Positions 1 through 7,637 are shown, counted from the stretch's first letter. The stretch is DNA of 10,707 bases from Acidobacteriaceae bacterium (GCA_003156495.1 PMHC01000115.1:10523-21229), one strand, 5' to 3'. Numbers and translations are program-made. The notes: generated from the letters alone by a model not told the origin.

Positions 1-756
1 GACACGCGCGGCTACACGGTGGCTGGCATTCTGGAGTACGACGACCGCGTCTGGTCAGCACGCTACGGTTTTGCCGCCATGCCTACGGTGGCCAACGGTA
101 TCGATCTCGATTGGGCTTTGAGCCGCGCCAATAGTCAGGATTGGGAGTTCGAATTGCGCAAGGGATTGTTCGCGCGGCTGCTCGACTCCAAGCGCAAGGG
201 CGCGGTGCGTCTGCTCGGCTATGTTAACCACGCGCACATGGGCGAGTACCGCGAGTCGGTCGAGCAGTATCAGGCGGGCAAGGTCGCTGTGCCTTCGATC
301 ATCGCTACCGAGAGCTTTGGCGCGGTGAAGTACGGCTTTGGGGTGAACACCGAGCAGGAGGTTACGGCCAGCCTGCGGCTTTTTGCGCGCTTCGGCTGGA
401 ACGAGGACCAGCACGAATCCTTCGCCTACACCGAGGTGGGGCAAACGGTTTCTGTCGGCGGCGACTACAACGGCCAAAGCTGGCAGAGGCCCAACGACAA
501 GCTGGGCGTGGCCTTTGTTTCAAACGCCATCAAGCGCGACCACCAAAACTATTTGCGCAACGGCGGGCAGGGTTTTCTGCTGGGCGACGGCAACTTGAAG
601 TACGGGCGCGAGAATGTTGCCGAGATCTACTACAACGCACATATCTGGCGCGGCTTCTACGGCATGGTGGGCGGCTCGGCAATCGTCGCGCCCGGCTACA
701 ATCGCGACCGCGGCCCGGTTTTTGTGCCGGCTGCGCGGTTGCACGTCGATTTCTAA
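1..756 (+). CDS. OprB-like carbohydrate porin, C-terminal part (5' end outside window)
   Basis: The frame is open from base 1 to a TAA at 754-756, giving about 251 residues without a start, so the gene is cut by the window edge. The protein has the alternating aromatic/polar pattern of an outer-membrane beta-barrel (for example GAVRLLGYVNHAHMGEYRES, VKYGFGVNTEQEV, ARFGWNEDQHESFAYTEV, NKLGVAFVSN-like strands, GYNRDRGPV) and ends in HVDF, a terminal phenylalanine as expected for BAM-assembled barrels. From remembered family similarity it matches the carbohydrate-selective porin (OprB-like) proteins common in Acidobacteria and Proteobacteria, which admit sugars or other small solutes through the outer membrane. 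The substrate cannot be read from the sequence. A 102-nt gap separates it from the next gene on the same strand, so it is probably not part of the downstream operon. Confidence 0.8.
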   Translation, partial: DTRGYTVAGILEYDDRVWSARYGFAAMPTVANGIDLDWALSRANSQDWEFELRKGLFARLLDSKRKGAVRLLGYVNHAHMGEYRESVEQYQAGKVAVPSIIATESFGAVKYGFGVNTEQEVTASLRLFARFGWNEDQHESFAYTEVGQTVSVGGDYNGQSWQRPNDKLGVAFVSNAIKRDHQNYLRNGGQGFLLGDGNLKYGRENVAEIYYNAHIWRGFYGMVGGSAIVAPGYNRDRGPVFVPAARLHVDF

Positions 757-773
757 AAACTGATAAAAGATCG

Positions 774-798
774 CGCGCGGAGCCTGCGGTGCCGCGCG
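774..798 (+). terminator. GC-rich stem-loop after the porin gene
   Basis: CGCGCGG (774-780) pairs perfectly with CCGCGCG (792-798) around an 11-nt loop, 18 nt after the porin stop. No T-run follows, so it is not a canonical intrinsic terminator. It could still end or stabilise the porin mRNA. The rest of the 757-858 gap shows only the next gene's ribosome binding site. Confidence 0.35.
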
Positions 799-858
799 TC
801 ACTGCAATCGATTGCCAACGGCGTTAGGCCTGAGATACACGAGCCTCGGAGCTCTCAA

Positions 859-1890
859 ATGGCCGATCTGGGCGACTCAAGCCGGCGGAATTTTCTCGCG
901 CAGTGTTTTACGGGTGCTGCGGCGCTGGGCGCGGGTGCGGCTTTCGACTCGGCTCTTGGCGCCGCGGCCGAGCCGATTGCTGTGGGCGCGAAATCACGCG
1001 TCGTGGTTGCTCGCGATCCGCAGCTTCGCGGTTCCGGCTCGGCGGTCGATCAGGGGCGGATTCTGGCGCTGCTCGATCGCGCCATGGTGGCGCTCTTTGA
1101 GCATTCGGCCGAGGCGACGCAAGAAAAAATTCTTGCCGCATGGCGGCGCATTGCCGGAGCGAACGATACCGTTGGCCTTAAAGTCAACACGCTCGGCGGC
1201 CGCGGCATCTCAACCAACGTCGAGCTAGTGATTGCCGTCTGCGAACGGTTGCAGCAGGCCGGCGTCAAACCTTCGCGCATCATTGTTTGGGATCGCGAGA
1301 GCGATGAGATGGAACGCGCCGGCTTTCACATCGCAGTGGGCGGCAATCGCGTGCAGTGCTACGGCACGGACCGCGCCGGCTACGAGGAGGAGCTTTCGGC
1401 CTGGGGCAGCGTGGGCGGGCGGCTCTCAAAGCTGCTGACGCATTCGAGCGTGCTCATCAATCTGCCTGTGCTCAAGGACCACGACGGCGCGGGCGTAACG
1501 CTGGCGCTGAAAAACATGTACGGCGCGATTCACAATCCCAATAAGTACCATCCCAACGGCTGCAATCCATATGTGGCCGACCTGAACATGCTGTCCGAAA
1601 TTCGCTCGCGGATGAAACTCGTCGTCTGCGACGCCACTACCGCGATGTACGAGGGCGGGCCGGGCTTCAAGCCCGAGCGTAGTTGGCGGGCCAACAGTTT
1701 GCTGGTCGCGCAAGATCCTGTGGCGCACGATGCGACCGGCTGGCGGCTGATTGAGCGCAAGCGCGCCGAGATGGGCTTTAAGACGCTTGAAGCCGAGGGG
1801 CGCGCGCCACATTACATCTCGACCGCGGCCGACCGCGAGCACAGGTTAGGTCATAACGAACCAGACCGCATTGCGGTCGTCGAGGTTTAA
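859..1890 (+). CDS. Tat-exported DUF362 domain protein
   Basis: 343 residues. The start ATG is preceded by GGAG (848-851) at 7-nt spacing. The N-terminus SSRRNFLAQ (twin Arg at 9-10) followed by an Ala/Gly-rich hydrophobic stretch (about 17-37) is a typical twin-arginine signal, so the protein is probably folded before export. The body matches my memory of DUF362: VGLKVNTLGG (105-114), IIVWDRESDEMERAGF (141-156), LPVLKDHDGAGVTLALKNMYG (202-222) and VAQDPVAHD (283-291). No CxxCxxC ferredoxin motif is present, unlike DUF362 proteins that carry a 4Fe-4S domain. The reaction is unknown. The stop is 20 nt before the radical SAM gene, so the two are almost certainly cotranscribed, which suggests a shared role with the AmmeMemoRadiSam proteins (inference). 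The family call is confident, the function is not. Confidence 0.85.
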   Translation: MADLGDSSRRNFLAQCFTGAAALGAGAAFDSALGAAAEPIAVGAKSRVVVARDPQLRGSGSAVDQGRILALLDRAMVALFEHSAEATQEKILAAWRRIAGANDTVGLKVNTLGGRGISTNVELVIAVCERLQQAGVKPSRIIVWDRESDEMERAGFHIAVGGNRVQCYGTDRAGYEEELSAWGSVGGRLSKLLTHSSVLINLPVLKDHDGAGVTLALKNMYGAIHNPNKYHPNGCNPYVADLNMLSEIRSRMKLVVCDATTAMYEGGPGFKPERSWRANSLLVAQDPVAHDATGWRLIERKRAEMGFKTLEAEGRAPHYISTAADREHRLGHNEPDRIAVVEV

Positions 1891-1910
1891 TTGCGCCGGG
1901 GAGGGGAACT

Positions 1911-3083
1911 ATGAACTGCAAATTCGTTGCCTCTGAATCGCTCGACCGGCGCAGGTTTTTGCGCTGTGCGCTGGCTTCGGGCGCCGCGCTCGGCTCGGGC
2001 GTGCTGGCCGAGACGGCTGCCGCCGTGCCCGCCGTGGCCGAAGGCGGCACGCAGAGCGACGCGCAGTTCGTCTTCGAGGCGCGATTCTACGAGAAGCTGG
2101 CCAACCGCAAAATCAAGTGCAAGCTCTGCCCGCGCGAGTGCATGGTGGGCGACAAGGAACGCGGCTACTGCGGCGTGAGAGAAAATCGCGGCGGCGTTTA
2201 TTACACGCTGGTTCATTCGCGCGTTTGCGCCGCCCACGTCGATCCCATTGAGAAGAAGCCGCTCTTCCACTACCTGCCCGGCACGGTGGCTTTCTCAATC
2301 GCTACGGCCGGCTGCAACGTGAATTGCAAATTCTGCCAGAATTGGGAGATTTCGCAATCGCGCCCCGAGCAGATTCCCGCGCAGTACATCTCGCCGCATC
2401 AGGCGGCCGAGATCGCACGCCAGAACAATTGCCCCACCATCGCCTATACCTATAGCGAGCCGGTGATCTTCGCCGAATACCTGATGGACACCGCCGACGC
2501 CGGTCATGCAGCGGGCGTGCGCAGCATTGTTGTTTCCAACGGCTACATGCAGCACGACTCGCTCGAGCGCGCTTACGGCAAAATGGACGCGGTCAAGATC
2601 GACCTGAAGGCCTTCAGCGAGTCTTATTATTCGAAGGTCGTTACCGGACAACTGAAGCCGGTGCTGGAGTCGCTGGTGACGCTGCGCAAAATGGGTAAGT
2701 GGACAGAAATTGTCTACTTAGTGGTGCCCGCGCTTAACGACAGCGATGCCGAGTTGCGCGGACTAGCCTCGTGGATCAAGACCAATCTCGGTCCCGAGGT
2801 TCCGCTGCACTTTACGCAATTCCATCCCGAGTATCTGCTCAAAAATTTATCCATCACGCCGGTTTCGACGCTCGAGCGGGCCAAGGCCATCGCCGATGCC
2901 GAGGGGCTGCATTACGTTTATATCGGCAACGTGCCGGGCCACCCGGCGCAAAACACCTATTGCCCCAAATGCCATAAACTGCTGGTCGAGCGCGTCGGTT
3001 TCGTCGCCAACAAAATTTTGATTCGCAAAGATTCGACGTGCCCCAATTGCCGGCACGCCATTCCCGGCATCTGGCGCGTGTAA
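1911..3083 (+). CDS. amrS: AmmeMemoRadiSam system radical SAM enzyme with Tat-like leader
   Basis: 390 residues. A strong purine-rich site (GGGGAGGGG, 1898-1906) lies just before the ATG. The radical SAM motif CNVNCKFC gives C135, C139 and C142, the ligands of the 4Fe-4S cluster that cleaves SAM. Upstream is a cysteine set C70-x2-C73-x3-C77-x9-C87 (KCKLCPREC...GYCGVREN), as in pyruvate formate-lyase activase relatives of this family. The C-terminus has two CxxC pairs (C351/C354, C377/C380), probably a zinc-ribbon-like or second metal site. The N-terminus LDRRRFLRCALASGAALGSG looks like a Tat signal (RRR at 13-15), which is odd for an enzyme that needs cytoplasmic SAM. It sits between DUF362 (20 nt) and the Memo-AMMECR1 fusion (21 nt), matching the known AmmeMemoRadiSam gene set. 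The biochemical product of the system is not established. Confidence 0.93.
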   Translation: MNCKFVASESLDRRRFLRCALASGAALGSGVLAETAAAVPAVAEGGTQSDAQFVFEARFYEKLANRKIKCKLCPRECMVGDKERGYCGVRENRGGVYYTLVHSRVCAAHVDPIEKKPLFHYLPGTVAFSIATAGCNVNCKFCQNWEISQSRPEQIPAQYISPHQAAEIARQNNCPTIAYTYSEPVIFAEYLMDTADAGHAAGVRSIVVSNGYMQHDSLERAYGKMDAVKIDLKAFSESYYSKVVTGQLKPVLESLVTLRKMGKWTEIVYLVVPALNDSDAELRGLASWIKTNLGPEVPLHFTQFHPEYLLKNLSITPVSTLERAKAIADAEGLHYVYIGNVPGHPAQNTYCPKCHKLLVERVGFVANKILIRKDSTCPNCRHAIPGIWRV

Positions 3084-3104
3084 GCGCCCGCGAGGTTTCG
3101 CACC

Positions 3105-4628
3105 ATGAAGATTATGAGGAGTTCCACCATGGCTTGGTTGACAGCGCAATGCATCGCACTCATGTTTACAGCGCCGATTCTGCACGTGCGCGCGGCGGGC
3201 AAGGGCGAGCCGAAGATTCGCCCGGCCGCTGTTGCCGGAGCTTTTTATCCCGCCGATCCGGGGGAACTTTCGAAGATGATCGACGAGATGCTGGCTCAGG
3301 TTGCGCCGACGAAAATCGATGGCACGATTCTGGCCGCTGTCGCGCCGCACGCAGGCTATCCATACTCGGGCCCGGTCGCCGCCTATACCTATGCGGCGCT
3401 CAAGGGGCACAAGTATTCGCGCGTGGTTTTGATCGCGCCTTCGCATTACGTGGGCTTCGATTTCACATCGGTTTACGACGGCGACGCCTACACCACGCCG
3501 CTCGGTCAGGTTCCCGTCGATAAGGAATTCGCGCATCGGCTGGCGAAGATGAGCTCGACGATCGAGCTTTCCGACCGCGGACATCAGGCAACGAAGGAAG
3601 CTCCCGAGCATTCGGTCGAAGTCGAACTGCCCTGGCTGCAAAAAGTTGTCGGCAACTTCCAACTGGTTCCCATCGTGATGGGCGATCAGAGCTACGAATC
3701 GAGCCGCGCGCTGGGCGTGGCGCTGGCCAAGCTGCTGCGCGACGATCACGAGACGCTGGTGCTGGCCAGCTCCGATCTTTCGCACTACCACCCCTACGCC
3801 GAGGCCGAAACCATCGACCACAAGACGCTGCACGCGCTCGAGGCGTGGGACTACTTCAGCATGTCGCGTAACTTTCAAACGCGCACCTGGGAGGCCTGCG
3901 GCGGCGCGCCGATTGTGGCCGCGATGATCTATGCCGAGCGGATGGGGGCCAACAAGGCCGAGGTGCTCAAGTACGCCAACTCTGGCGACATTACAGGCGA
4001 CCACTCGCGCGTGGTCGGCTATAGCGCCGATCTTTTCGTCAAGACCGCGCACGCGGCCGAGACGGTTCCGCCCTTCTCGCTTACCGACCAGGAAAAATCC
4101 GAGCTGCTTACGCTGGCTCGCAAATCGGTCGAGTACATGATCGAAAAAAAAGAGCCCTACGCGCCCGCGCCCAGCGCGAGCGAAACCCTCAACCGCGAGT
4201 ACGGCGCATTCGTTACGCTCACTGAAAACGGAGCGCTGCGCGGCTGCATCGGCTACACATCGCCGGTTAAGCCGCTCTACATCACCGTGCGCGATACGGC
4301 CACGCTGGCCGCGCTGCGCGATCCGCGCTTTCCGGCCGTTACCGCCGACGAACTGCCCCGGCTCGCTTACGAAATTTCTGTTCTTTCACCGCTGCGCCGC
4401 GTCACCGATGTCGACAATATCAAAGTGGGTCGCGACGGATTGCTGATGAAAAACGGCGACCGCGAAGGGCTGCTTCTGCCGCAGGTTCCCACCGAGCAGG
4501 GCTGGGACCGGCAGACATTTCTTGAACAGACCTGCCGCAAAGCCGGCATGGATACGAACTGCTGGCGCGACGAGAATACCGACATCTTCAGCTTTACGGC
4601 GGTGGTTATTAACGAGCGCAAAGCGTAG
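3105..4628 (+). CDS. amrB: Memo-AMMECR1 fusion (AmmeMemoRadiSam proteins B and A)
   Basis: 507 residues holding two normally separate families. Residues about 38-313 are Memo-like (fold related to class III extradiol dioxygenases): PHAGYPYSG with H82, APSHYVGF with H114, SSDLSHYHP with D224/H227, and ACGGAPI with C265. H82, H114 and C265 align by eye with the human MEMO1 metal ligands H49, H81 and C244. Residues about 325-505 are AMMECR1-like, with the hallmark LRGCIG at 378-383 (C381), then RDPRFP and LLLPQVPTEQGWDRQTFLEQTC. The N-terminus has a basic start and a hydrophobic segment (about 9-30) ending in VRAAG, like a Sec signal peptide. Two starts are plausible: ATG 3105 (GAGG at 3092-3095, better signal n-region) and in-frame ATG 3129 (AGGAG at 3117-3121, 7-nt spacing). 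Last gene of the DUF362-amrS-amrBA run. Confidence 0.93.
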   Translation: MKIMRSSTMAWLTAQCIALMFTAPILHVRAAGKGEPKIRPAAVAGAFYPADPGELSKMIDEMLAQVAPTKIDGTILAAVAPHAGYPYSGPVAAYTYAALKGHKYSRVVLIAPSHYVGFDFTSVYDGDAYTTPLGQVPVDKEFAHRLAKMSSTIELSDRGHQATKEAPEHSVEVELPWLQKVVGNFQLVPIVMGDQSYESSRALGVALAKLLRDDHETLVLASSDLSHYHPYAEAETIDHKTLHALEAWDYFSMSRNFQTRTWEACGGAPIVAAMIYAERMGANKAEVLKYANSGDITGDHSRVVGYSADLFVKTAHAAETVPPFSLTDQEKSELLTLARKSVEYMIEKKEPYAPAPSASETLNREYGAFVTLTENGALRGCIGYTSPVKPLYITVRDTATLAALRDPRFPAVTADELPRLAYEISVLSPLRRVTDVDNIKVGRDGLLMKNGDREGLLLPQVPTEQGWDRQTFLEQTCRKAGMDTNCWRDENTDIFSFTAVVINERKA

Positions 4629-4634
4629 CAAGAC

Positions 4635-4655
4635 AGGGAATAGGGATTAGGGAAT
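4635..4655. repeat. Three 7-bp tandem repeats (AGGGAAT/AGGGATT)
   Basis: AGGGAAT (4635-4641), AGGGATT (4642-4648) and AGGGAAT (4649-4655) are in exact 7-bp phase in the 69-bp gap between two convergent genes. The next seven bases, AGAGAGA, look like a decayed fourth unit. The sequence is unlike the longer heptamer arrays in the ribosomal operon but has the same period. No terminator hairpin is evident in this convergent gap. Confidence 0.75.
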
Positions 4656-4697
4656 AGAGAGAGCCGCGCCTGAAATTTGCCGATCGTTGTCAGCGCA

Positions 4698-5066
4698 TCA
4701 GGGCAAGTTCGCAAGAATGCCGAGGCTTTTCGCAATTCTTCTCAGGCTTGTGTCGCGGGTCCATAACTGCGTGCCGGGAGTAATGAGGGCGGCGGCCAGC
4801 AAGTGCGCATCGATTAAGCCGATTCCGCGGTTGTGCAGCGAGTGAGTCTCGATCATCCGCCGCACTTCATCTTGTCGCGCGACCCGCGTTTGCGGCAGGC
4901 AGTCCAAATACGCAATGAGCTTTTTCCGGTTCGGCAGCGGTCCCAGTGCCAATTCCCCCGCGACAAACGGGTGCATCGCAATCTCGTCGCGATAAAGTTG
5001 CTGCTGCAACTCCCGGTCGGGCGAGCGGAAATGATCAATCCAAACGCTTGTGTCGGCCAAAATCAT
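4698..5066 (-). CDS. vapC: VapC-like PIN-domain toxin (ribonuclease)
   Basis: 122 residues, a usual length for VapC. It begins MILADTSVWIDHF, the standard PIN opening, and shows all four expected acidic metal-binding residues: D5, E38 (AGELALG), D86 (GIGLIDAHLL) and D105 (LWTRDTSLRRIA). PIN toxins of this group cut tRNA or rRNA; the target here cannot be inferred. The start ATG (5066) is preceded by AAGGTGAG on the minus strand and lies inside the end of vapB, a 32-nt overlap in another frame, implying translational coupling to the antitoxin. The gene looks intact and runs convergently with the Memo-AMMECR1 gene, ending 69 bp from it. As with many VapBC pairs it may be a horizontally acquired cassette, though base composition does not obviously differ from its surroundings. 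Confidence 0.9.
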   Translation of the reverse strand: MILADTSVWIDHFRSPDRELQQQLYRDEIAMHPFVAGELALGPLPNRKKLIAYLDCLPQTRVARQDEVRRMIETHSLHNRGIGLIDAHLLAAALITPGTQLWTRDTSLRRIAKSLGILANLP

Positions 5067-5259
5067 CCGGGCTCACCTTTCGGCGTGGAATGCGGGGAAA
5101 ATCGGGCGCGATGCCTCCCAGTGCCGCCAGCCGGCGCGCGCTTTCGCGTTCGATCAGCGCCTGCAGCCCGGCGCGAACCAGTGCGGTTTTTTCCGCGACG
5201 CCGGTCAGTTCCCGTGCGGTGCCGAGCAGATCGTCGTCGATGGCAAGCGTGGTTCTCAC
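5035..5259 (-). CDS. vapB: VapB-like antitoxin
   Basis: 74 residues from a GTG start at 5259. The GTG is preferred over the upstream in-frame ATG at 5283 because GGAGGG (complement of 5264-5269) sits 4 nt before it, and because the protein then begins (V/M)RTTLAIDDDLL, the classic start of this family; the longer start has no visible ribosome binding site. The N-terminal part (RTTLAIDDDLLGTARELTGVAEKTALVRAGLQALIERESARRLAALGG) fits a ribbon-helix-helix DNA-binding domain, and the C-terminal stretch from about GGIAPDFPRIP is the expected toxin-binding tail. It should neutralise the PIN toxin encoded directly downstream and, with it, repress its own promoter; a perfect palindrome lies just upstream (5284-5299). 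Confidence 0.88.
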   Translation of the reverse strand: MRTTLAIDDDLLGTARELTGVAEKTALVRAGLQALIERESARRLAALGGIAPDFPRIPRRKVSPDDFGRHKRLD

Positions 5260-5283
5260 GGAGCCCTCCAGATGCATAATCAT

Positions 5284-5308
5284 AGCATCAAACGATGCTT
5301 ATTTTATA
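5284..5308 (-). promoter_or_regulatory. Probable vapBC -10 element and palindromic operator
   Basis: On the minus strand TATAAA (complement of 5303-5308) is a plausible -10, directly followed by a perfect inverted repeat AGCATC-N4-GATGCT (5284-5299), 25 nt before the vapB GTG. Antitoxins of this type bind such palindromes to autorepress, so the placement suggests an operator. No good -35 is visible. The element overlaps the last codons of the upstream spermidine-synthase-like gene. Confidence 0.6.
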
Positions 5309-7637
5309 TGTGCTCATTATCGTTGGTTTTGGCCCTCAAGTTCGCTTGCATCGCTAGCAGAAGGGCTGCCGCATTGACTGCCGCCGTGATCCAGGCCGTC
5401 GGCCAAAAGCCGTAAATCGGAATCAGAAAACCGCTGAGCGCGAGCGCTCCCGCGCAGCCGCCGGCGAGGTCGAGAGCGTAGAGCGCGCCCAGGCCGTTGC
5501 GTGGCGCGGCGTCGCGCACAAAGCTCGACGCCGCGACGGTGAACTGAAATCCGCCCAGCGCGCCGGCCAGAGCGGCGAGAGCAGGGAAGAGCAGGTCGGC
5601 TGCGAGCCAGGAGGCGACGCGCAGATTTGCCAGCAGACTGATCGCGGCTAGCAGCGCCGGGGCGGAAAGCGCCAGCGCCAATTGCGTCCACGCAATTTGT
5701 TTGCCGCCGCATTGCATGGCCAGCCAACTGCCCGCCGCCATGCCGGCCATCGCCAGCCCGGTCAAAATCGCCAACTCGGCGTACACGTAGCCGTAGAGCG
5801 CTTGAAAGCCGAGCAGTAAAAAAATCTCCAGCGCCATTAGCGTGAATCCCGTTGCCGCGACGCAACCGCCTGCCGCGGCGCGACGGCGGCGGGCGTGCCC
5901 CGGCAAAAAAGCGAGCAGAATGACGATCGCCAGCAGCGCTATCGCCAACCCGCCGCCGACGCGGGCCAAACTAATATCGCTCGCCGCGCGAAAGCAGTTT
6001 GCGTAGCCGGAGCGGAATTGCGCGCTCCAAAGCACCACGTCGAAGGCGTAGGCTACCGGCGCAAAGTCGCGATTGACGGGGGTGATGGCCGTCGGCGCAA
6101 GATCTGCCGTCGTCTGCGCCATACGGTCCGGCGACATGCGGTAGGGGATAAAGTATTGGCTCACGTACTGCGTCGCGATTCGCCGCTGGTGCAGCCGCGC
6201 GACGAGCACCCGCGGATCGCTGGTGAGCACGCCGGGCTCCGCCGCGCCGAAAAAGTGGATCGTCTCGCCGGGAATTGTCGCCTGATAGGGGAAGACCTCG
6301 CCCAGCGTGCGGCGGATCGAACGCAAAAACGCGGCCAGATCGGGGCTGAGCGTCTCCTCTGAGGCGTGTAACTGGATGGCCACCAACCCGCCGCGAGCCA
6401 GATGCGCCCGCGCCAGTCGGAAAAACTCCACCGTATAAAAGCGGTTCAACTGCGCCGTCTGCGGATCGGGTGTGTCGATGACAATGGCGTCGAATTTCTC
6501 CGTCGCTTCGGACAAAAATCTACGGCCGTCGAGCAGGTGCAGATGCACGCGCGGATCGCGATCGATGGCCACCGTCTCATCGGGAAAAAACTTGCGCGCC
6601 AGATCGATCAGCGCCGGGTCGAGCTCGACGTAATCGAGCCGCTCGACGGAGGGGTGCTTGAGCGCTTCGGCCACCGCGCCGCCCACGCCGCCGCCGATCA
6701 AAAGCACGCGCCGGGGCGAGGCGTGTTCCAGCAGAGCGTAGTGGATCGCCTCTTCGGCCGCCGCCGGATCGGGGGCGTTGGCCAGGATCGAGCCGTTCTC
6801 GTACAGGCTGCGCATTGCGCCGGGCTGCGCATCGGGCAGCGATAGGCCGCCGCTGGTTTCGGTCACCGTCAGGTTGCCGTAAACCGAGTTGCGCTCGGCG
6901 ACGACCGCGAATCCCCGCCAGAGCCGCGCGCGGGCAGCCGCCTCCCACTGCGGAGCAACCCAAGCCAGCAATGGGATCGCCGCCAGCGCTGCCGCCGCTG
7001 CCAGTAGCGCCGTTTGCCGGCGGCGCAGCCTGAAGAGGAGCGCCGCGGCCAGCGCCAGATCGAGCAGTCCTATCAGGGCCGCGATCTGAAAGGCCGACAA
7101 AAATCGCACCAGCAGCAGGCTGGCCAGCACTCCACCCAGCGCCGAGCCGGCCGCTTCGGTCAAGTATGCGAAGCCGGCCGCAGATCTCGCTGTCATCCCT
7201 TCTTCGGTTTCGGCTAGCCGCGCCGAGAGGACGAAGAGCGCGCCAGCGGCCGCGCAAAAAAGGCTCAGACAGATAAAGGAAGCTGCCAGCATCGGCGCGG
7301 GACCGACCAGCTCGCCCGGCACAACGGAAAAATAGCTTTTGGCGCAGCGTAGCGCCCAGATCGCCCACGGCAACCCGGCGGCTTCCAGGCACAGGAGCGC
7401 GGATGCCGCCGCCCGAGGACGCTTGCGCCCCAGTCCAGTCCAACTGGCTAGAGCGGAGCCGGCAGCCGTCCACAGAAGCCATGTGGCCAGCAGAGAGCCA
7501 AGAGAAATTTCATTGCCGTTGAAGATCAGGATCAGCTCGCGCATCAGCACGATTTGGCCGACGACCGCGCCCAGGCCGCCCACGAGCAGCGCCGCTCGCG
7601 CGCCAACTGCCGCCGGTTTTGCCCCGATTGACCGCAC
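5304..7637 (-). CDS. Membrane-embedded spermidine-synthase-like protein
   Basis: 777 residues from a GTG start. An in-frame TAA lies 12 nt upstream of it, so no longer form is possible, and there is no clear ribosome binding site. Layout: about six or seven hydrophobic segments (residues about 13-225), a soluble SAM-binding domain (about 240-530), then another group of hydrophobic segments (about 557-765). The soluble part has the aminopropyltransferase/methyltransferase pattern: VLLIGGGVGG (311-320), DYVELD (335-340), LLDGRRFL (368-375) and FDAIVIDTPDPQ (382-393), then FYTVEFF. This matches fused MFS/spermidine-synthase-type proteins of unknown substrate. Whether it makes polyamines is open; real spermidine synthases are soluble and much shorter. 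The gene is convergent with the AmmeMemoRadiSam genes and separated from them by vapBC. It ends 45 bp before vapB. Confidence 0.88.
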   Translation of the reverse strand: MRSIGAKPAAVGARAALLVGGLGAVVGQIVLMRELILIFNGNEISLGSLLATWLLWTAAGSALASWTGLGRKRPRAAASALLCLEAAGLPWAIWALRCAKSYFSVVPGELVGPAPMLAASFICLSLFCAAAGALFVLSARLAETEEGMTARSAAGFAYLTEAAGSALGGVLASLLLVRFLSAFQIAALIGLLDLALAAALLFRLRRRQTALLAAAAALAAIPLLAWVAPQWEAAARARLWRGFAVVAERNSVYGNLTVTETSGGLSLPDAQPGAMRSLYENGSILANAPDPAAAEEAIHYALLEHASPRRVLLIGGGVGGAVAEALKHPSVERLDYVELDPALIDLARKFFPDETVAIDRDPRVHLHLLDGRRFLSEATEKFDAIVIDTPDPQTAQLNRFYTVEFFRLARAHLARGGLVAIQLHASEETLSPDLAAFLRSIRRTLGEVFPYQATIPGETIHFFGAAEPGVLTSDPRVLVARLHQRRIATQYVSQYFIPYRMSPDRMAQTTADLAPTAITPVNRDFAPVAYAFDVVLWSAQFRSGYANCFRAASDISLARVGGGLAIALLAIVILLAFLPGHARRRRAAAGGCVAATGFTLMALEIFLLLGFQALYGYVYAELAILTGLAMAGMAAGSWLAMQCGGKQIAWTQLALALSAPALLAAISLLANLRVASWLAADLLFPALAALAGALGGFQFTVAASSFVRDAAPRNGLGALYALDLAGGCAGALALSGFLIPIYGFWPTAWITAAVNAAALLLAMQANLRAKTNDNEHI

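Noticed and set aside
739..767. Possible promoter TTGCAC-N17-GATAAA at the end of the porin gene, for the DUF362 operon
   Set aside because: Only three of six matches at -35 and four of six at -10; too weak to list in GC-rich DNA.
2847..4052. 401-codon minus-strand open frame antisense to amrS and the Memo-AMMECR1 gene
   Set aside because: It overlaps two clearly recognised genes, its His/Arg/Val-rich composition is typical of antisense frames in GC-rich DNA, and no family motif is seen.
4698..5308. vapBC as part of an insertion sequence or transposon
   Set aside because: No transposase, terminal inverted repeats or target-site duplication is visible around it.
6577..7482. 301-codon minus-strand frame inside the spermidine-synthase-like gene
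   Set aside because: Same strand, shifted frame; rich in Gly/Arg/Ala with no recognisable motif, while the 777-residue frame has clear family motifs.
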